This document shows, one piece after another, positions 23,291 to 36,440 of a stretch of 64,000 nt of DNA; the stretch's first letter is position 1; each line of letters opens with the position of its first letter. This DNA is from Diphasiastrum complanatum (Eukaryota; Streptophyta; Lycopodiopsida; Lycopodiales; Lycopodiaceae): NCBI GenBank assembly GCA_029204225.1, contig CM055097.1, forward strand, positions 4,126,620-4,190,619. The letters are read 5' to 3'. Made by a program: the position numbers and the translations under genes. Under the pieces are notes generated by a model. The model ran no database searches. It saw nothing but the letters and a program-made list of their open reading frames with translations, and was not told the DNA's origin.

Positions 23291-25760
23291 CCCCAAGCAT
23301 TGCGGAAGTCTTACCCAGAGTTTATCATCGAGGAACGATGACTTGCCAGAAGACGGAAGGATTGTTAGAAGCCAATTGTGCTCCAACGTATTATTGGCAC
23401 ACTAAGGGCCAAGGAGCATGGCATTGCCCAAGGCCAGGGCCAGGGCCAATAACTGGGATGGACACCAGGGGACCCGTGCGTCACTGGCAGTGACCCGATG
23501 TGACTGCCTGACAGGATGTCAATAGGCGGAGTTATGACCAGATGGACCCTAGTAGTCAGCAACGAAGATGCCTTTGTTAGACGAGCTGCTACCTGGCAAT
23601 ACGTTGGGTGACCATGTGTGTCACGGGTCCATGACGGGGCACGGGGGTGGTGCCTCAGAGTCACGCACTAATTGCAAGTAGTGGATTTCATGGAACGATG
23701 GGGACTGATCACCCTTGCATGGCAGCCATGTGTCCTTGGCCCAGAATAGTAATCAGATAGACTCAAGATGAGGGCAACTACGGTTGGGTGGATCATTCTA
23801 CACATCGGCCATCAGTGTTTTGAGAGCTCCTGGAGATTGGAGTGCAACAAGCGATTAATATTGAAAATGGTCTAACCTATGATGGAAAACTAATCATTCT
23901 TATTTTTATAGGTAGGTTACTGTCTTTTCAAGAAAATATCCTCTTTTGGGAAGATTAGAACAAAAATTACATGCAATGTAAATAAATCGAAGGAACAATA
24001 CCAAAGAAATGACCTAAAAGGAAAAAAAATGCATCTTTGCTAGCCAACATTACTTTGATCTTATCGATACCCGAGCATAAGTTGCTACCTAGGCTTCAAG
24101 ATCTTGGGTAAATGTGATGATCGAGGGGAGTAAACTAGACCCAACAAGAAAAAATCAAGCAATAACAAACACCATAATTTGTGACCGAGAGTTGAAAATA
24201 AATAGACGAATAACGAGATACTAGAAACAATGCATGCTCTTTAACTCCTTATTGTTCTGAATTCCATTAATCATTGAACATCCCAAAGGTCCGACATGCC
24301 AAAGACAAACCATTACAATATGAAATGATCCAAGCTTTTTTCATACTTTTCTTGAGTGAGTAACCCTTGCATAATAACAACTTAATTAGATCACTTAATC
24401 AGTTCACAAAACATCTCTACTCATACAAAGACAAGAATACCCATGAAATTAGGAAGTAGTCACTTCATATTTAACATAATTAGAAATAACTGAAAGAACA
24501 TGAGGCATGAGACTTAGGCTTATGCTACTATATTTTGTTTGCAACCTTTTAGAAAAAATCAACAAACAAAGTTGACCTAGTCTAGCTTATCGAGATTCCA
24601 AATTTCTACGATGTATGGCCATTAGCTACAAATTTGAATTCACATGAGTCTCTAGCATAGATTCCTCTACCAAAAAAGTTACCATCTACATATAAGTGCT
24701 ACCAAAATAAGCAAGACTGGAAATAAATAAGCCACCAATATATCTTCTAGCATGGCTTAGCTTGTGCAATAAGACGAGAAATAGAAGAAACCAATGTTTG
24801 CATAATGTAAAACACATAAGAGAACAAACAAAGTTTGCTAGAATGGCGCAATGAGTACCAAGGTGAGATCAGACCTCCATAAGGGAAAAAGTTACGAGGA
24901 ACAAGTCATAGATACGTTTAGCTTCATCAATTTGTTAACAGTCATCACATTCCATTTTTAGATCTCACAAAAAAGGTGATTGACACATCCTGTTAGCAAT
25001 CATCCCTAGCGATCTTCTCTTTTCCAAAAAACCCCTCTCTATTGGATCAAAATCGATACTTATGTCTGCTGATTCCAGAATTAGAAGATCCATGAGATCC
25101 TAATTTGAAATCAGTTAACATTCTCTCGTCGGACATTCGATCCCCCCCCCCCTTGCCATGTGTCACCTTCCTCCAACACCTTGTTGTAGGCCTGCACCAC
25201 CTTAACAATTGGGTCACCACTTAGACTAGCGCCTGGAGCTAACACTCTACGATCTCGATATATCTACTACCCAATGATAAGCTTATGGCCCACTTAGTAA
25301 ATAACAACAATGATGACTATCATTACACCATCAGATATACCCACATGACACAAAAATATACAACTATTCTGTTCAACTATAAGAACGACAGCTATTGTTT
25401 GGCAATACTCTTAAACACTCGTTGGTGCAGTATCTTATAAAGGGGAAAAAGAGGAGCAAAAATATGTACTGTTGGTCTCCATGTCACAACTTAGAATTCC
25501 CATATTGTAGCTGAGCCCGTTTGCATAAAGATACGTTTTCCTTGATCTCACTAGCATTCACCTCAAAAAAATATCTGATATTACTCTGCTCAAATTATAT
25601 ACTCACTTGACTTTATGAAAGCAATGATCTTCAGATACCCATAAAGTCAAATCACTTCAAAGTCACTTATTTTTTCTCATGTATTGTTCTCCTGACTCGG
25701 AAGATGCTTTGGGATCTCACTTTCAGGGTCAGAACGTTACCCCTTGATTTAAAACCATCG
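23291..25760. other. no recognised gene
   Basis: 23291-23830 is GC-richer and may be the decayed end of the gypsy element (short open frames, aaggccagggccagggcc near 23434). From 23830 on the sequence is AT-rich, with no protein motif or RNA gene seen. Confidence 0.4.
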
Positions 25761-26390
25761 ACTTAATAATGAAAAAGGAGAATAAATACAGCCACAATCT
25801 CGCCATCACATTTGTTTCTCGATTTATTACATTTTTCTCTGAAGTTTGATCTCAAACTACCTGAAGGTAGTTCAAGCAGGTTCATGAAAGCTATAGACTT
25901 TCCAAAAGTTACTGTATGAGCAACGAAGGCGCTTCTTATGAGACTCTTCTGAGATTTAGAGACACGTTGTTGTCTACATGAAAAAGGTTCCCTCGTCATG
26001 TACGAAAGAAATACACAGGTATGAGATCAGTGATGGTTGCCCATTATCAATAGGACCTCGACAAAACCTAACTTTTATAATGCAGTCCGGTAAGCCGCGT
26101 CGTATGATTCTTATGTACTACGGCGCAAAGCTCGGTTCTTCAGAACTGAATGATCCGAAACTGAAGCAACCTTCAGAGGGGCAAAATACGCACATTTTTA
26201 ATCAGAATCCGAGCCAAATCTGCACATTTTCTACGAACATTGAAACGCAAACCCCGTTTTTGAGCAACAAAACTACGCTGACACGGCTGTCAGACTGGAG
26301 TGGGTATACTCATATTGTGCTTGCAAGACAAACGCAATTGTTGACACACATCAAATGACACCTTCTCTATAATACTTACTGAACTCCACG
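25761..26390. other. no recognised gene; open frames without known motifs
   Basis: Open frames of 78 and 126 codons (25999-25763 minus; 25978-26358 plus) show no family pattern. On the minus strand tagtgtcagagc at 26402-26391 resembles a primer site with two mismatches, which is not enough to call an element. Confidence 0.35.
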
Positions 26391-27780
26391 AGAGCTCTGA
26401 CACTATGCTGTCAAAAAGTTTGGAACTTCACAGAATCAGAAAGAAACAGCCAAATGAGTTGCAGCAAGCAGCAAGCAGCAAGCAGATCGTGATCTTCCAG
26501 CAAAAGAGATGGAAAAACGGGCAATCTAGCGAGCTTACCTATGCATGAGCTGGGGCATATTACTACACGAAAACGCATATGGGTCTTGTTCCGTTCTCGC
26601 CCGCAACTGTGAAACAAAACTGAACTTTCCATATCAGAACTCGCCCGAACCAAAGCAAGCATTGCGCGATCTCTCCCCCCCTCCCCCTCCTCCTCCCTTC
26701 TCGCTTCTCTCTTCTCTCTCTCTCTTTCTCTTTTTTTTTCTTTTTTTTTTTGGGGAGAATTCAAATACGCTTTCCCCTGCCCCATGGGGGGGTTGCGGTC
26801 CCGTCGGTGACGAAATTTGACCCGGCATTTTGAAGTCCAAGAAACTGGCAACCGTCATGCGTCAACAGAAATCCCGACATTCTCTGCGTACACGCCTTTT
26901 CACTACCTTTCACCGACGAAGGAAAATCTATCCCCCACGCCTTTCATTTTGAAACCTGAAGCCGCCCGTCAACGTTCATCTCTACCACAAACACTGACCG
27001 AAACGCTTGGATATTTGCCACGTGTCAGCTCTCACCACCTGGACTCTCTTTATTCGCAGATCTAAATATCGTGGCAAGATCTCGACGTTCACAACAGAAT
27101 CCAACGGTGAGGGCTTGACCTCATTCCGTGTCACTAAGCACAGGCCTTCCTCTCTAGCTATTCAAAGGAACACACCGACGTTGATCCCGATGTTGAAGCT
27201 ATACTTTGGGGACCACTGCGAGCGGCACGCCACGCTTCAAATCGCCGCACCGTTGGATGCCCCCGAGTCACTCCGATCTTGCCACGTTTCCAGAATCGGC
27301 CAGTCCATGTGGCAGCTTGCCACATGGCAGAAATCCAACTGATCAGAGATACAGTACGTGGCGTCCCCTGGACGTGGGACCCCCTGGAGCACTAATTTCA
27401 TGTCCAGGCATTCAAAAGATGCTACTGATGGTACACGCCTAGAAGCAATGAGCATGTTCCCAGCAGTGAGAGAGAGTGTGTCAAAATCAATGCTGACATT
27501 CTAAGCGTGATATAATCCACACCTTTATTGACTATTTCAGGCTCCTTGAGAATTTGCCCAAGAGTTCTATTTTATCCCTCATTGTGTCCTCCTCACTGGG
27601 TCCTCCTCGACACGTCTCCATTGCCACAAGTAACACTCTTTCATCCAACTCGGCTTCTATGTGCAACCCATGAAAGTTATCGAGTGTGCATGACTCTTGC
27701 ATCAGAATTGTGTCTTTACATGTTGGCACCACGGGACCCCATTAGCACGGAGTGGCATTTATATGTCAGGCCGTGATTTG
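26391..27780. promoter_or_regulatory. GC-richer non-coding stretch with ABRE-like motifs and a palindrome
   Basis: A period-7 gcaagca run lies at about 26461-26485 and a CT/T-rich tract at 26670-26752. gccacgtgtc (27017-27026) and tacgtggc (27355-27362) match abscisic-acid response element cores. A 10-bp-arm palindrome (ccatgtggca / tgccacatgg) lies at 27305-27327. No convincing ORF fills the region. It may be a promoter or LTR, but no gene was recognised next to it. Confidence 0.3.
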
Positions 27781-27800
27781 AGGGTACAGCATGTCCGCAC

Positions 27801-27920
27801 TTTCGAGTAATGTTCTTTATGATGAAAAATCCTTAAATGCCTTCTTGTGTATTGGTGGAAATTTGAGTAATGTTTTTTATGATGAAAAATCCTTAAATGC
27901 CTTCTTGTGTATTGGTGGAA
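27801..27920. repeat. exact-period 60-bp tandem duplication
   Basis: gagtaatgttctttatgatg and the rest of the unit recur at +60 with only a few substitutions across the unit. Confidence 0.95.
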
Positions 27921-29060
27921 CTTTGAGAGGTGTACCTACACATCAAGGAAAACCTTGACAAGTTCATGTTTTTGGATCATTGTAAAGCAAGTAGACTATG
28001 TGGTCCTTGGCTCAATGTACTTGACAAAGGTAATACCATTAGTCAGCTCAATCATTACAAAGCTTTATATTTCACATGCATGTATGTTAAACTTTAAATA
28101 GAGCAAAAAAATGTTATGCAAAGCTAGCTTTGGTTTGATACTCATATATGACAGTCAAAAGTGGTGTACTATGTTTTAAGTGCAACATCAACTATAACTA
28201 GCTATGATCATGTAGATGTTGATGGAGAGAATAAAGTGCGACAATTTAGGAGGATATGTGTCATGTACAAGGTGCCAATAGGAAAAGCTAGATGTGATTG
28301 ATGCATTCTTTTATATTCATTGTGACGAGCTCATATAGGGTTGGTATGGATGGGCTTATGGGACTTGTTGAACAAAAAATTTGTACTTCACACCACAACC
28401 ATGAGTTACTTAGGACCTTTCTACCTATCTATGAGGTCAAGGGTTCGACCTCAATTCATCACACGAATGAGGACATACAAAAAAGGAAAAAGCCAAACAA
28501 ATGTGTAGTCGATTATTTATTGGTAGAAGAAACAGAACCAAATGTAAATAACTACTAATGATGACTTTCAAGCTAGAAACACCGTTACATAGAAATCTTA
28601 TCATTGATCCATGGAGTAGAACATTTTATATCATATATTCCATATGCATGTCTTCAAGTAAGTTGATTGGAATGATGAGGAAGAAATTAGAAGGGCCTTT
28701 TCATAAGTCTTGTTGTCTTTCCATGCAAGATGTTCAAAAGATTCAAGATTCTAAAACTATGTCTAATGAAAGAGTATAATTTGACCCCGTTCCTTACACC
28801 TAGGAAAGACAAAAATTATTTTTTATCCTTTTTACATTTGCTTGTAAATAGACTTCATGTTTATTATGGCCAATAGGCCATTTTTATGATGCAAAATAGA
28901 TTTTAGAGTTTTAGGCTGAATTAGAATTCCTAAGGCAAAATCGATACATATCGAAATTCTAGAACTCGATATTGACTCGAATTATGGAATTTGATACCTA
29001 ATTTTGTTATGGTAGTAGGACGGTATACTGCATAAATCATACAAATCGAGTTCAATGAGT
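27921..29060. other. no recognised gene; the last part is probably LTR sequence
   Basis: Open frames at 28298-28558 and 28558-28779 lack known motifs. Sequence just before 29080 is probably the 5' LTR of the following gypsy relic, but its outer border was not found. Confidence 0.35.
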
Positions 29061-29079
29061 TACGACATAAGCTGAATTT

Positions 29080-29100
29080 TGGCACCATTGCCGAGGATCG
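29080..29100 (+). other. primer-binding site of tRNA-Asp type
   Basis: tggcaccattgccgaggatc resembles tggcgccgttgccggggatc, the complement of the 3' end of plant tRNA-Asp and the known primer site of Athila/Tat-type gypsy elements. A few transitions are visible. Confidence 0.65.
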
Positions 29101-29828
29101 GAAGTGGTTTTATTAATGAAAAAGATCTTATACAGTGGTTCAAGGAACCTGATTCAAAATGTCTAGAAGGAATTTTCTTAGAAGTATCAAAAATTGAGAT
29201 TCTAGGGAGTCTTCTAAAAGTAGAAGGAGAATTTTGTTGGACTAACCACATGAGACTTTTTATCTCGATATTGTATGGCAATAGCGGATTATGCATGGCC
29301 GTGAAAGATGAACGTTACAATAAAAACAGAATTCAACCAAAATACGCAATGATAACAAAATTCTCAGGTGTATATATTTATATACAACAACATTATATCA
29401 ATGAGATTATGTGGTATAGCGTCATGACCAAACTATATACATAGAGAATCTTTGTCAACTTCGAGCATCATAATCACATAAGGAAAAGATATCATCGCGG
29501 GTACGAAATGAGTGACGTATGCAAACGTGCGATTTAAGGATCGGATTAAATTCGATTCTATATCAGAAATCTCGATCCTACGAACTTCGATATTATGAAA
29601 TTGATCCTTCTGTCTTTGTATGTTCGAAAGTCAAGAATGGAAAGATGGACAAGAATGACAAAGGAAAGAGCGAGAAGAAAGACGGAGGCGTAGAGAATGG
29701 GAACGAACATTAAAGTGAGATAGAGATACTCGGATAGAAGGAAACCTGATAAGGAGCCAGATCCCGAATCGAAAAAAGGAAAAATCATCCAATTCACCCC
29801 ATTCAGATAAAGGTGGCAGCGATCAGGT

Positions 29829-30783
29829 ATGGTGGCTCCAACATCAACCTCCTCCAAGCTTCGGTATGATTATTTTAAGGGAAGAGCCTCGGAGGATGCT
29901 GATAGTTACATGTCTCAATTTGATTCCATAGCGATCAGCAATAAAGAAAGTCTCGATGTGAATAAGTTGGGGATTTTTCCTAGTTTATTAAGGAAGGAGG
30001 CAAGAACATGGTTCAGTCAAATAGAATATCTAGAAGCCGTAGATATGTTAAACATTCTTCTTCTAAGAAGAAAAAGCATGTTTCATCGTCTTCAGATGAC
30101 TCACGCAGTGGTTCTGACTTGGCCTCAAGTTCTTCTTTGAGTTCAAGTTCAGACTCGAGGTGAAGATGAAAAATCAAGAAAGCAACACATTAGACGTTCT
30201 AAGGATCGGAAAAAACATGGATTGGAAGAAGTCTAAACATAACCAAAAGAGCTTATGGAAAAGAGAAGTATCGGATTTAAGTAAAAAATTCGATGAGCTC
30301 AAAGTTCAACTTCTTCATCCAAAGAATAAAAGAAAAACTGCTACCATAATTGGTAAGTCAAATGTATTGTGTACCAGGTGTAAGCAAGAAGGACATCATT
30401 ACATAGAATGCAAGAATAGACCGCAAGTTTCCTATATTGAAGAAGCTGAAGAAGAAAGTTCTGATAACGAATTGGTATATCTTATGGAGGTTGAAACCGA
30501 GCCTATGTATGAAATCTAGGTGCAAAACCCAAAGAATGTTAATCAACCAAAAACAAGTTTTAATCAACGAAACCAACAAAGAAAGTTTGTTCCGGTCCAA
30601 AAATTTGTACCATCTCAATTTGTACCATCCCAACCAAAGCCTACAAATTCTAGGGGTAGAAATAATGTTACCTGCTATAATTGTGGAGAACCAGGACATT
30701 ATTCCACAGAATGTCCTGAACTTAAGAAACAAATTGGTTGTGTACCCCTATGTGAAAATTGTCAAAGGGCCTTGGACATATAA
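29829..30783 (+). pseudogene. gypsy Gag relic with two CCHC zinc knuckles
   Basis: The frame from 29829 has YDYFKGRASEDADSYMSQFD and LLRKEARTWFSQIE, the capsid-like retrotransposon gag pattern. After a shift, 30160-30519 carries a first knuckle CTRCKQEGHHYIEC and an acidic stretch. From 30520 the text is Gln/Asn-rich, with a second knuckle CYNCGEPGHYSTEC. Frame changes occur near 30100 and 30520, and a stop at 30781 ends the last frame. Gag would package the element RNA. This copy cannot make an intact protein. Confidence 0.7.
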
Positions 30784-30789
30784 TTTCTG

Positions 30790-31815
30790 AATGTCCGGCC
30801 TATAGCAGGTTTCACCAGCCAAAAATTGCCCCAAATTTGGCCCTACGATACCCAAACATAGCCCATCACTAAGTCACCCAGACTCCACTCGATAGAGTGG
30901 TGACAAAAACTCTTCGAAACGCCTTTCTCCCTACTTTGTGATGTCGATCTATCCGCTGGCTCTGAGCAGCCAGTTTCAGGGGTCATTTTGGCTCAAGGAT
31001 GGCCAAAAAAGATGCCTTATAGCCAAAGATAGGCCTTACCAAAAAATGCCCTTGCAAAAATAACCATAATTTCGTATTGAAGTTTCTTAATGAAGAACTA
31101 GTGACTTTAAAAGTCAGGTCCCCCCTTCAATGCATTTCTTTTGAAGATTTTTAATATGAATTCTTCAAAACCGGCCTAAGTGTCGTTTTTCCTGGTGAAA
31201 GACACTATCCCATAGCTCCACCGGATCGTGCATAACTGCATCACCCGACGCTCTAATACCAAGGTAAAATTCCAATATAATATAGTGCAATATGCAAATC
31301 ACATCAATCAATCACCATACCCACTCCTCACAAGCTCTCAAAGATGGCACAACAAAAGTTATTGATTACAAAGAGAAAACTGTAGATATAGTAAAAGCCC
31401 CAACACGCATGGGCTCGACAAGTGTCAACACAGCGAAATCGACACATGTCTAACTAATAGGCTCAACATGGGCTAAAAGACTGACAAACTCAGGACATGC
31501 CCCTGAGTATAGCAAGTACCGTCAAAAATATACTGTACAGGCTAATTTCTCTATGTGTGGCTACTTAGCTAGCCCAAGTAGCCGGCTACGGGACAAGCGC
31601 CCCGACTGATATGTCAATGATGGGTCATGTCCCGGTCACAACCAAATACAGTAAATCTAATTAATTGTACATGAATTACAATATTACATTTAAAGCTTAT
31701 ACAATTGAATCAGACTGGACCTGATTTTCAACTAGAAAGAGGTAAGTAGATCAAGATAAAATCAAGATAGTTGAAGCTCTGTAACCACTTACAAACTTAC
31801 AAGAGCTAAGATGTT
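30790..31815 (-). mobile_element. probable LTR-element insertion or deletion product between gag and RT
   Basis: No gypsy coding is present here. On the minus strand 31261-31250 reads tggtattagagc, a one-mismatch initiator tRNA primer site; LTR-like sequence should then lie above 31262. The base before the site is not the expected CA end and no second LTR was found. The call rests on position (gap in the gypsy order) and this site. Confidence 0.35.
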
Positions 31816-31827
31816 CTCTTAAAAAAT

Positions 31828-32181
31828 TTGGGATACTATAGAAGGTTTATAAAGGACTATGCTATTATGGCATCTCCTTTGACAAAGCTTCTGAAGAAAA
31901 ATGACGATTATAATTGGGAAGAGGACTGTCAAAAAGGGACACTTTCATCCTTTGCAATTGGCAGTGTATTAAGCCAAAAGGATGATGCCAAACAAGATTA
32001 CCCAATTTATTGTGCGGGTGAACAACCTTCTATTTCTAAAAAGAATTATTCAGCAACAGAAACAGAAACTTTGGGCATGATTTATTTTGTCAAGAAGTTT
32101 CGACATTATTTGATTAGCTATGCATTCACCAAGTACTTGGTAAATAAGCCTGATTTGTCAGGAAGACATTTTTGTTTATAA
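31828..32181 (+). pseudogene. gypsy RT-thumb/RNase H remnant with in-frame internal deletions
   Basis: The frame (first codon ttg, so not a real start) reads GYYRRFIKDYAIMASPLTKL, then WEEDCQK directly joined to SSFAIGSVLSQKDD. It continues KNYSATETETLGMIYFVKKF and ends YLVNKPDLSGRH. In gypsy elements about 25-30 residues normally lie between the EEDCQK and AIGSVLSQ parts, and more lie before LVNKPDLSGR, so two pieces are missing while the frame is kept. Confidence 0.75.
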
Positions 32182-32219
32182 CTTTGGAATACCATGTTCA
32201 TTCACCATGATTATTTATG

Positions 32220-32845
32220 AAATTCATGTTTGTCATGTGGCAGTGCAAAATGTATGTTGTGTGGGCTTTTGATTTTCACTATTGTGTTGAAAGAATTGTT
32301 AAAAAAAAGATGCATGCACGATTGTGGTGTAATAGCATTTTTCCAACAAGAAAGTCAAAGCAGTGCACGAGATCAAAATCCTATCACAGGAGACATAGAA
32401 TACGTAGGCAGTATACAAAGTATTTATGATATGTCATTTGGTGAAAGTGGACACTATTTTTTATTTGATGTGAAATGGTTCAAGGTAGTTTGTAGAGGGC
32501 AAAATGCAACGATAACATTAGATCCAAGTGGATCTTTTGCGATTGATTTATCCAAAACATTGAGCATGGAGTCTTCTGACACATTGGTGTTGCCTCTCGG
32601 TCATGTTTTTGGATGTATTATAGGAATTTAAGGATTTCAGTTTTCGATGTATTCTAAAATAGTAAATTTTCAAGTGTCTTTTCAACCAAATCGATCAAAC
32701 AATATTTGGTGGTTTGTAGCTCAAGTTGAACCACAAGCACGACGAGTATTTGAGGGTGCGAATATTGAGAATGAGATGGAAAACCTTCATTTTGAGAGTA
32801 GAATAATTGACCATGAGCTACTTCCATACATGTCAAGAATATAAA
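32220..32845 (+). pseudogene. CACTA (En/Spm) transposase C-terminal fragment, DUF4216
   Basis: The frame from 32230 reads GVIAFFQQESQSSARDQNPI then GDIEYVGSIQSIYDMSFGES, YFLFDVKWFKVVC and LPLGHVFG. After a shift near 32630, 32647-32844 gives VNFQVSFQPNRSNNIWWFVA and QVEPQARRVFEG. This is the DUF4216 order in plant CACTA TNP2 proteins (N-P-I-x-G-D..Y.G, F.CDWF-like, then WW.V.QV.PR). The rest of the transposase is not here. Confidence 0.65.
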
Positions 32846-32986
32846 TTCTAATAATTGGAACGATGAAATAATTTCAAAAGTGAGAGTGATGATTAAAATC
32901 ATCTAAGATGAGATTATTTGCAAGATGTTGTCATTGATGAAATTGATTCTTGCGATTTTGAATAAAAAAATGTCATCTATTCTATG

Positions 32987-33760
<774 letters not shown>

Positions 33761-34689
33761 AAAAAAAACCAAAATACAATATTTGTTATAATTCATGAGA
33801 GAGTTTTTAAACAATCACTTAAGTAGATAATGAAGGTTATCATCATTCATATGAAAGCATTGATTCAATATGCTATGGTAGTGCATGTCAGAGAAAGAGA
33901 TATGTAACAAACTGGTTTAAGAGTTGACCTGCTCTTCTAAACGTATGTCAATTTAAAGAATCTCTTACGCTGCCAATGTATTATTTTTGAAGTTTCAAAT
34001 CATCGAGAAGTGTGAGAAACACCAACCTGAATGGTAGATGCTAACGACTCTTCTAAAGTGGTCATGCTTGCTTTGAAGGTCTTTTAAAGACGTATGCAGT
34101 TCTATGTATACCATTACATTTTAATAGTATAGTTCTTGCATAGCCTTGAGAACAAGGGTGAAGAGGAGTGTCTATACCTTCGGTCGCTGAAAATCGGAAC
34201 CCAATGATATGATTCTAGAATTCTGTTTGCCGATTCTAGCACATATCAGAATCTGTTTCTCTCAACCCGGTTCAACCATTCATCGTGTTGTAGTATAGTT
34301 ATTTCTCGCCTTCACCCTTCCACCGAGCTCGAACCTTAACGTTAGACGTTACCATGCTTCATGAGCTATGCAAGATCATTGATCCATAGAGAATTCTTGA
34401 ATGTATCTGGCCTAAATGGCCTGTGACCCAAAAAATACTAGAAACTAAAGAAGAAGAAAAAGTAATAAAATAGAGTAAGGAATAGAAATGTCACTCTATA
34501 TCTCTCATCTTTCTTACCTCATTTTTTGAAAAGGGCACTCAAGAAAGCTTTAATGAAAAATGTAAAGTAGAATGAATTGAAATAAATAACATAGTGGTGA
34601 GGCCCATAAAAGAATATTTCAAAGAATAGGTAAAATCCATGAGATAAGAATTTAAAGGGTTTTTTTTTTCTAAAAAAAGATATAAAAAG
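33761..34689. other. no recognised feature
   Basis: AT-rich spacer with no motif seen on either strand. Confidence 0.45.
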
Positions 34690-36440
34690 AGAAAAAAGTC
34701 CTAAATGGTAGTCCGCTTCTGATTGGAAGTATTGAAGGTCTGTAAGAGGATGTTTCGTGTGAATAGTTGTTGAGCGTGGCATTCGGTTGAAGCCACGTTG
34801 TATACCACCAATTGTAATTGTATGGCATGTCTTGATTATGTGTTCGAGACAACCACTTGAAATATGTAGGTGGTGCTTGACTCCTTGGTATAGAATGGTT
34901 ACTCTCTGCATATCCATCGTAAGAGTTGTATGCATAAATGTATGAGGTAGATTGGAGAGATTGATGAATCGTCGTGGTCTTGGTATTGATATCCATTATG
35001 AAGTGTCGAATGAGGTTAATATTCATTTGTTTCTATAGGATAATATAAAGATTGATAGGCATTATTATTTGAATAGACCCTTTGATTGCATGGCGCATGA
35101 ATAACTTCACGTGAATCCATTGGTTGAGGTCTTGTTGTTTGAGAAACAATTCAAGTACATTTCTCACGTTGTAGGTACATGTGCCTCTGGATGCTGATGC
35201 ATAGATTGGTGTGCTTGAGTAGCAACTGCTCCATTGGACATGGTAGTTCAATTTTGAATAGCAAGAGCATTTTGGTTTAGATCTACACTGCTTGGTTGAA
35301 TTTGTAGTTGTAGCTCATTTTCTCTTAAACAAATTAATTTGTTGGAAACAGCCCTTGAGAGCCATTCGCGTTCGATTCAACTTCATTCTAATTTGGCCTT
35401 TTTGGCACTTGCTCCTCTACACTTTGTTTATTGGGAGATATAGATGTGTTGGCTCCGTCCACCTTAGCCGTTGATTGCTCATCCTTCCATGTGGACCCCT
35501 TTTGCAACATCCAGTGGAGAATGTTTTGCTTTGATAACTCAATGTGGTTGTTTATAGACATGAAATTGAAAAACTCTTGTAGATGTTCCATTGGAGGCAT
35601 GAAGAGTTTTCGTCTTGGTGGAAATCCCTAATGTCTTGCCAATCTATTTACCACATCGTCATTTTTTTTGTTGACTTTCCTTCTTATTCTTCACCAATTG
35701 TTGAAACCGGCTTTTGAATCCTCGTGTTTTGTTAGCTTTAACCAATTAAAGTAGGAATCCCTAAATTGATCTAGTGGTCAACAATCTAGAACTTCGTTAG
35801 AAGCTCGTGTGATTAGATCTTGAGGTGAAGTTTCAGTCATGCATTCTTGCGGTACACTACGCACTGACTGGTATGTTCTTGTCGTTATGTTCGGACATGA
35901 AACTTCAGTCAGATTTTTATCTCGATCATTACTTCCAGATTATTGTACTTTCTCCTTCACTCTTACCCTTTGTTTTTCTTTTTATTCAGATTCATCAAGT
36001 TCTTGTTTTTTCTTCCACTCCTCAATATCTTTTTCTTTTTTGCCCCACCATCTTTTATAGCCTTTTTTTTTTAATCCGCGTAGCTTGTGTCTTCCAACCA
36101 TAAAAAAAAATGGCTCTTTAAAATCATCAGGTGAGCGTTGTGTGAACATTGATAAATATGTTGGCCAACAGATTGCGACATTACGACTTGATTTAGAATC
36201 TTCATAGAAATCATCTTGTTGGTTTTCCAGTAATTCACGAATCTTAGGATTTAATACCATCTGATCTGTCTCTTACTCTTGACTCATCTTTTCTTGTTCC
36301 ATCCGTTCCTTTTGTTCAAGTTTCGTCCATTGCATTACTTCGATTTTGTTCCTTATCCACTCCTTGAAATTGAGAATTGGTGCATTGAAACATCCAAATG
36401 TCTCACAATCATCCGAATTTAGATTTGTCGAGTAGGGCTC
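34690..36440 (-). pseudogene. long unidentified coding relic on the minus strand
   Basis: From about 36480 downward the minus strand reads like protein with a few stops. Landmarks are IEPYSTNLNSDDCETFGCFN, ILNFKEWIRNKIEVMQWTKL and, after a stop, LLENQQDDFYEDSKSSRNVA. A Lys/Glu-rich stretch follows (KKGYKRWWGKKEKDIEEWKK). About 35600-35390 has MEHLQEFFNFMSINNHIELS. About 34960-34700 is Tyr/Asn/Ser-rich (AYNSYDGYAESNHSIPRSQA). The layout (charged N-terminal part, then a low-complexity tail) would suit a gag-like or other structural ORF of a retroelement, but I found no diagnostic motif and leave it unnamed. Confidence 0.4.

Larger units (their letters stand above)
29061..32181 (+). mobile_element. 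Ty3/gypsy retrotransposon relic (gag, RT, RNase H)
   Basis: A tRNA-Asp-type primer site lies at 29080-29100. Gag-like coding starts at 29829, two CCHC knuckles lie at about 30370-30415 and 30670-30715, and an RT/RNase H remnant lies at 31828-32181. Protease and most of RT are missing. Unrelated sequence at about 30790-31815 interrupts the order, so the relic is deleted and probably carries a later insertion. Integrase was not seen. Confidence 0.7.

Noticed and set aside
26391-26402. Minus-strand tagtgtcagagc as a retroelement primer site
   Set aside because: Two mismatches to the initiator tRNA complement, and neither an LTR nor coding could be matched to it.
26634-26858. Lys/Arg/Glu-rich minus-strand open frames over 26.4-26.86 kb
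   Set aside because: They arise from a CT/T-rich tract and have no start context, domain or partner exon.
34690-36440. Calling the minus-strand relic an endogenous pararetrovirus
   Set aside because: No movement-protein, coat-protein knuckle, protease or RT motif is present; length and composition alone do not support a viral origin.
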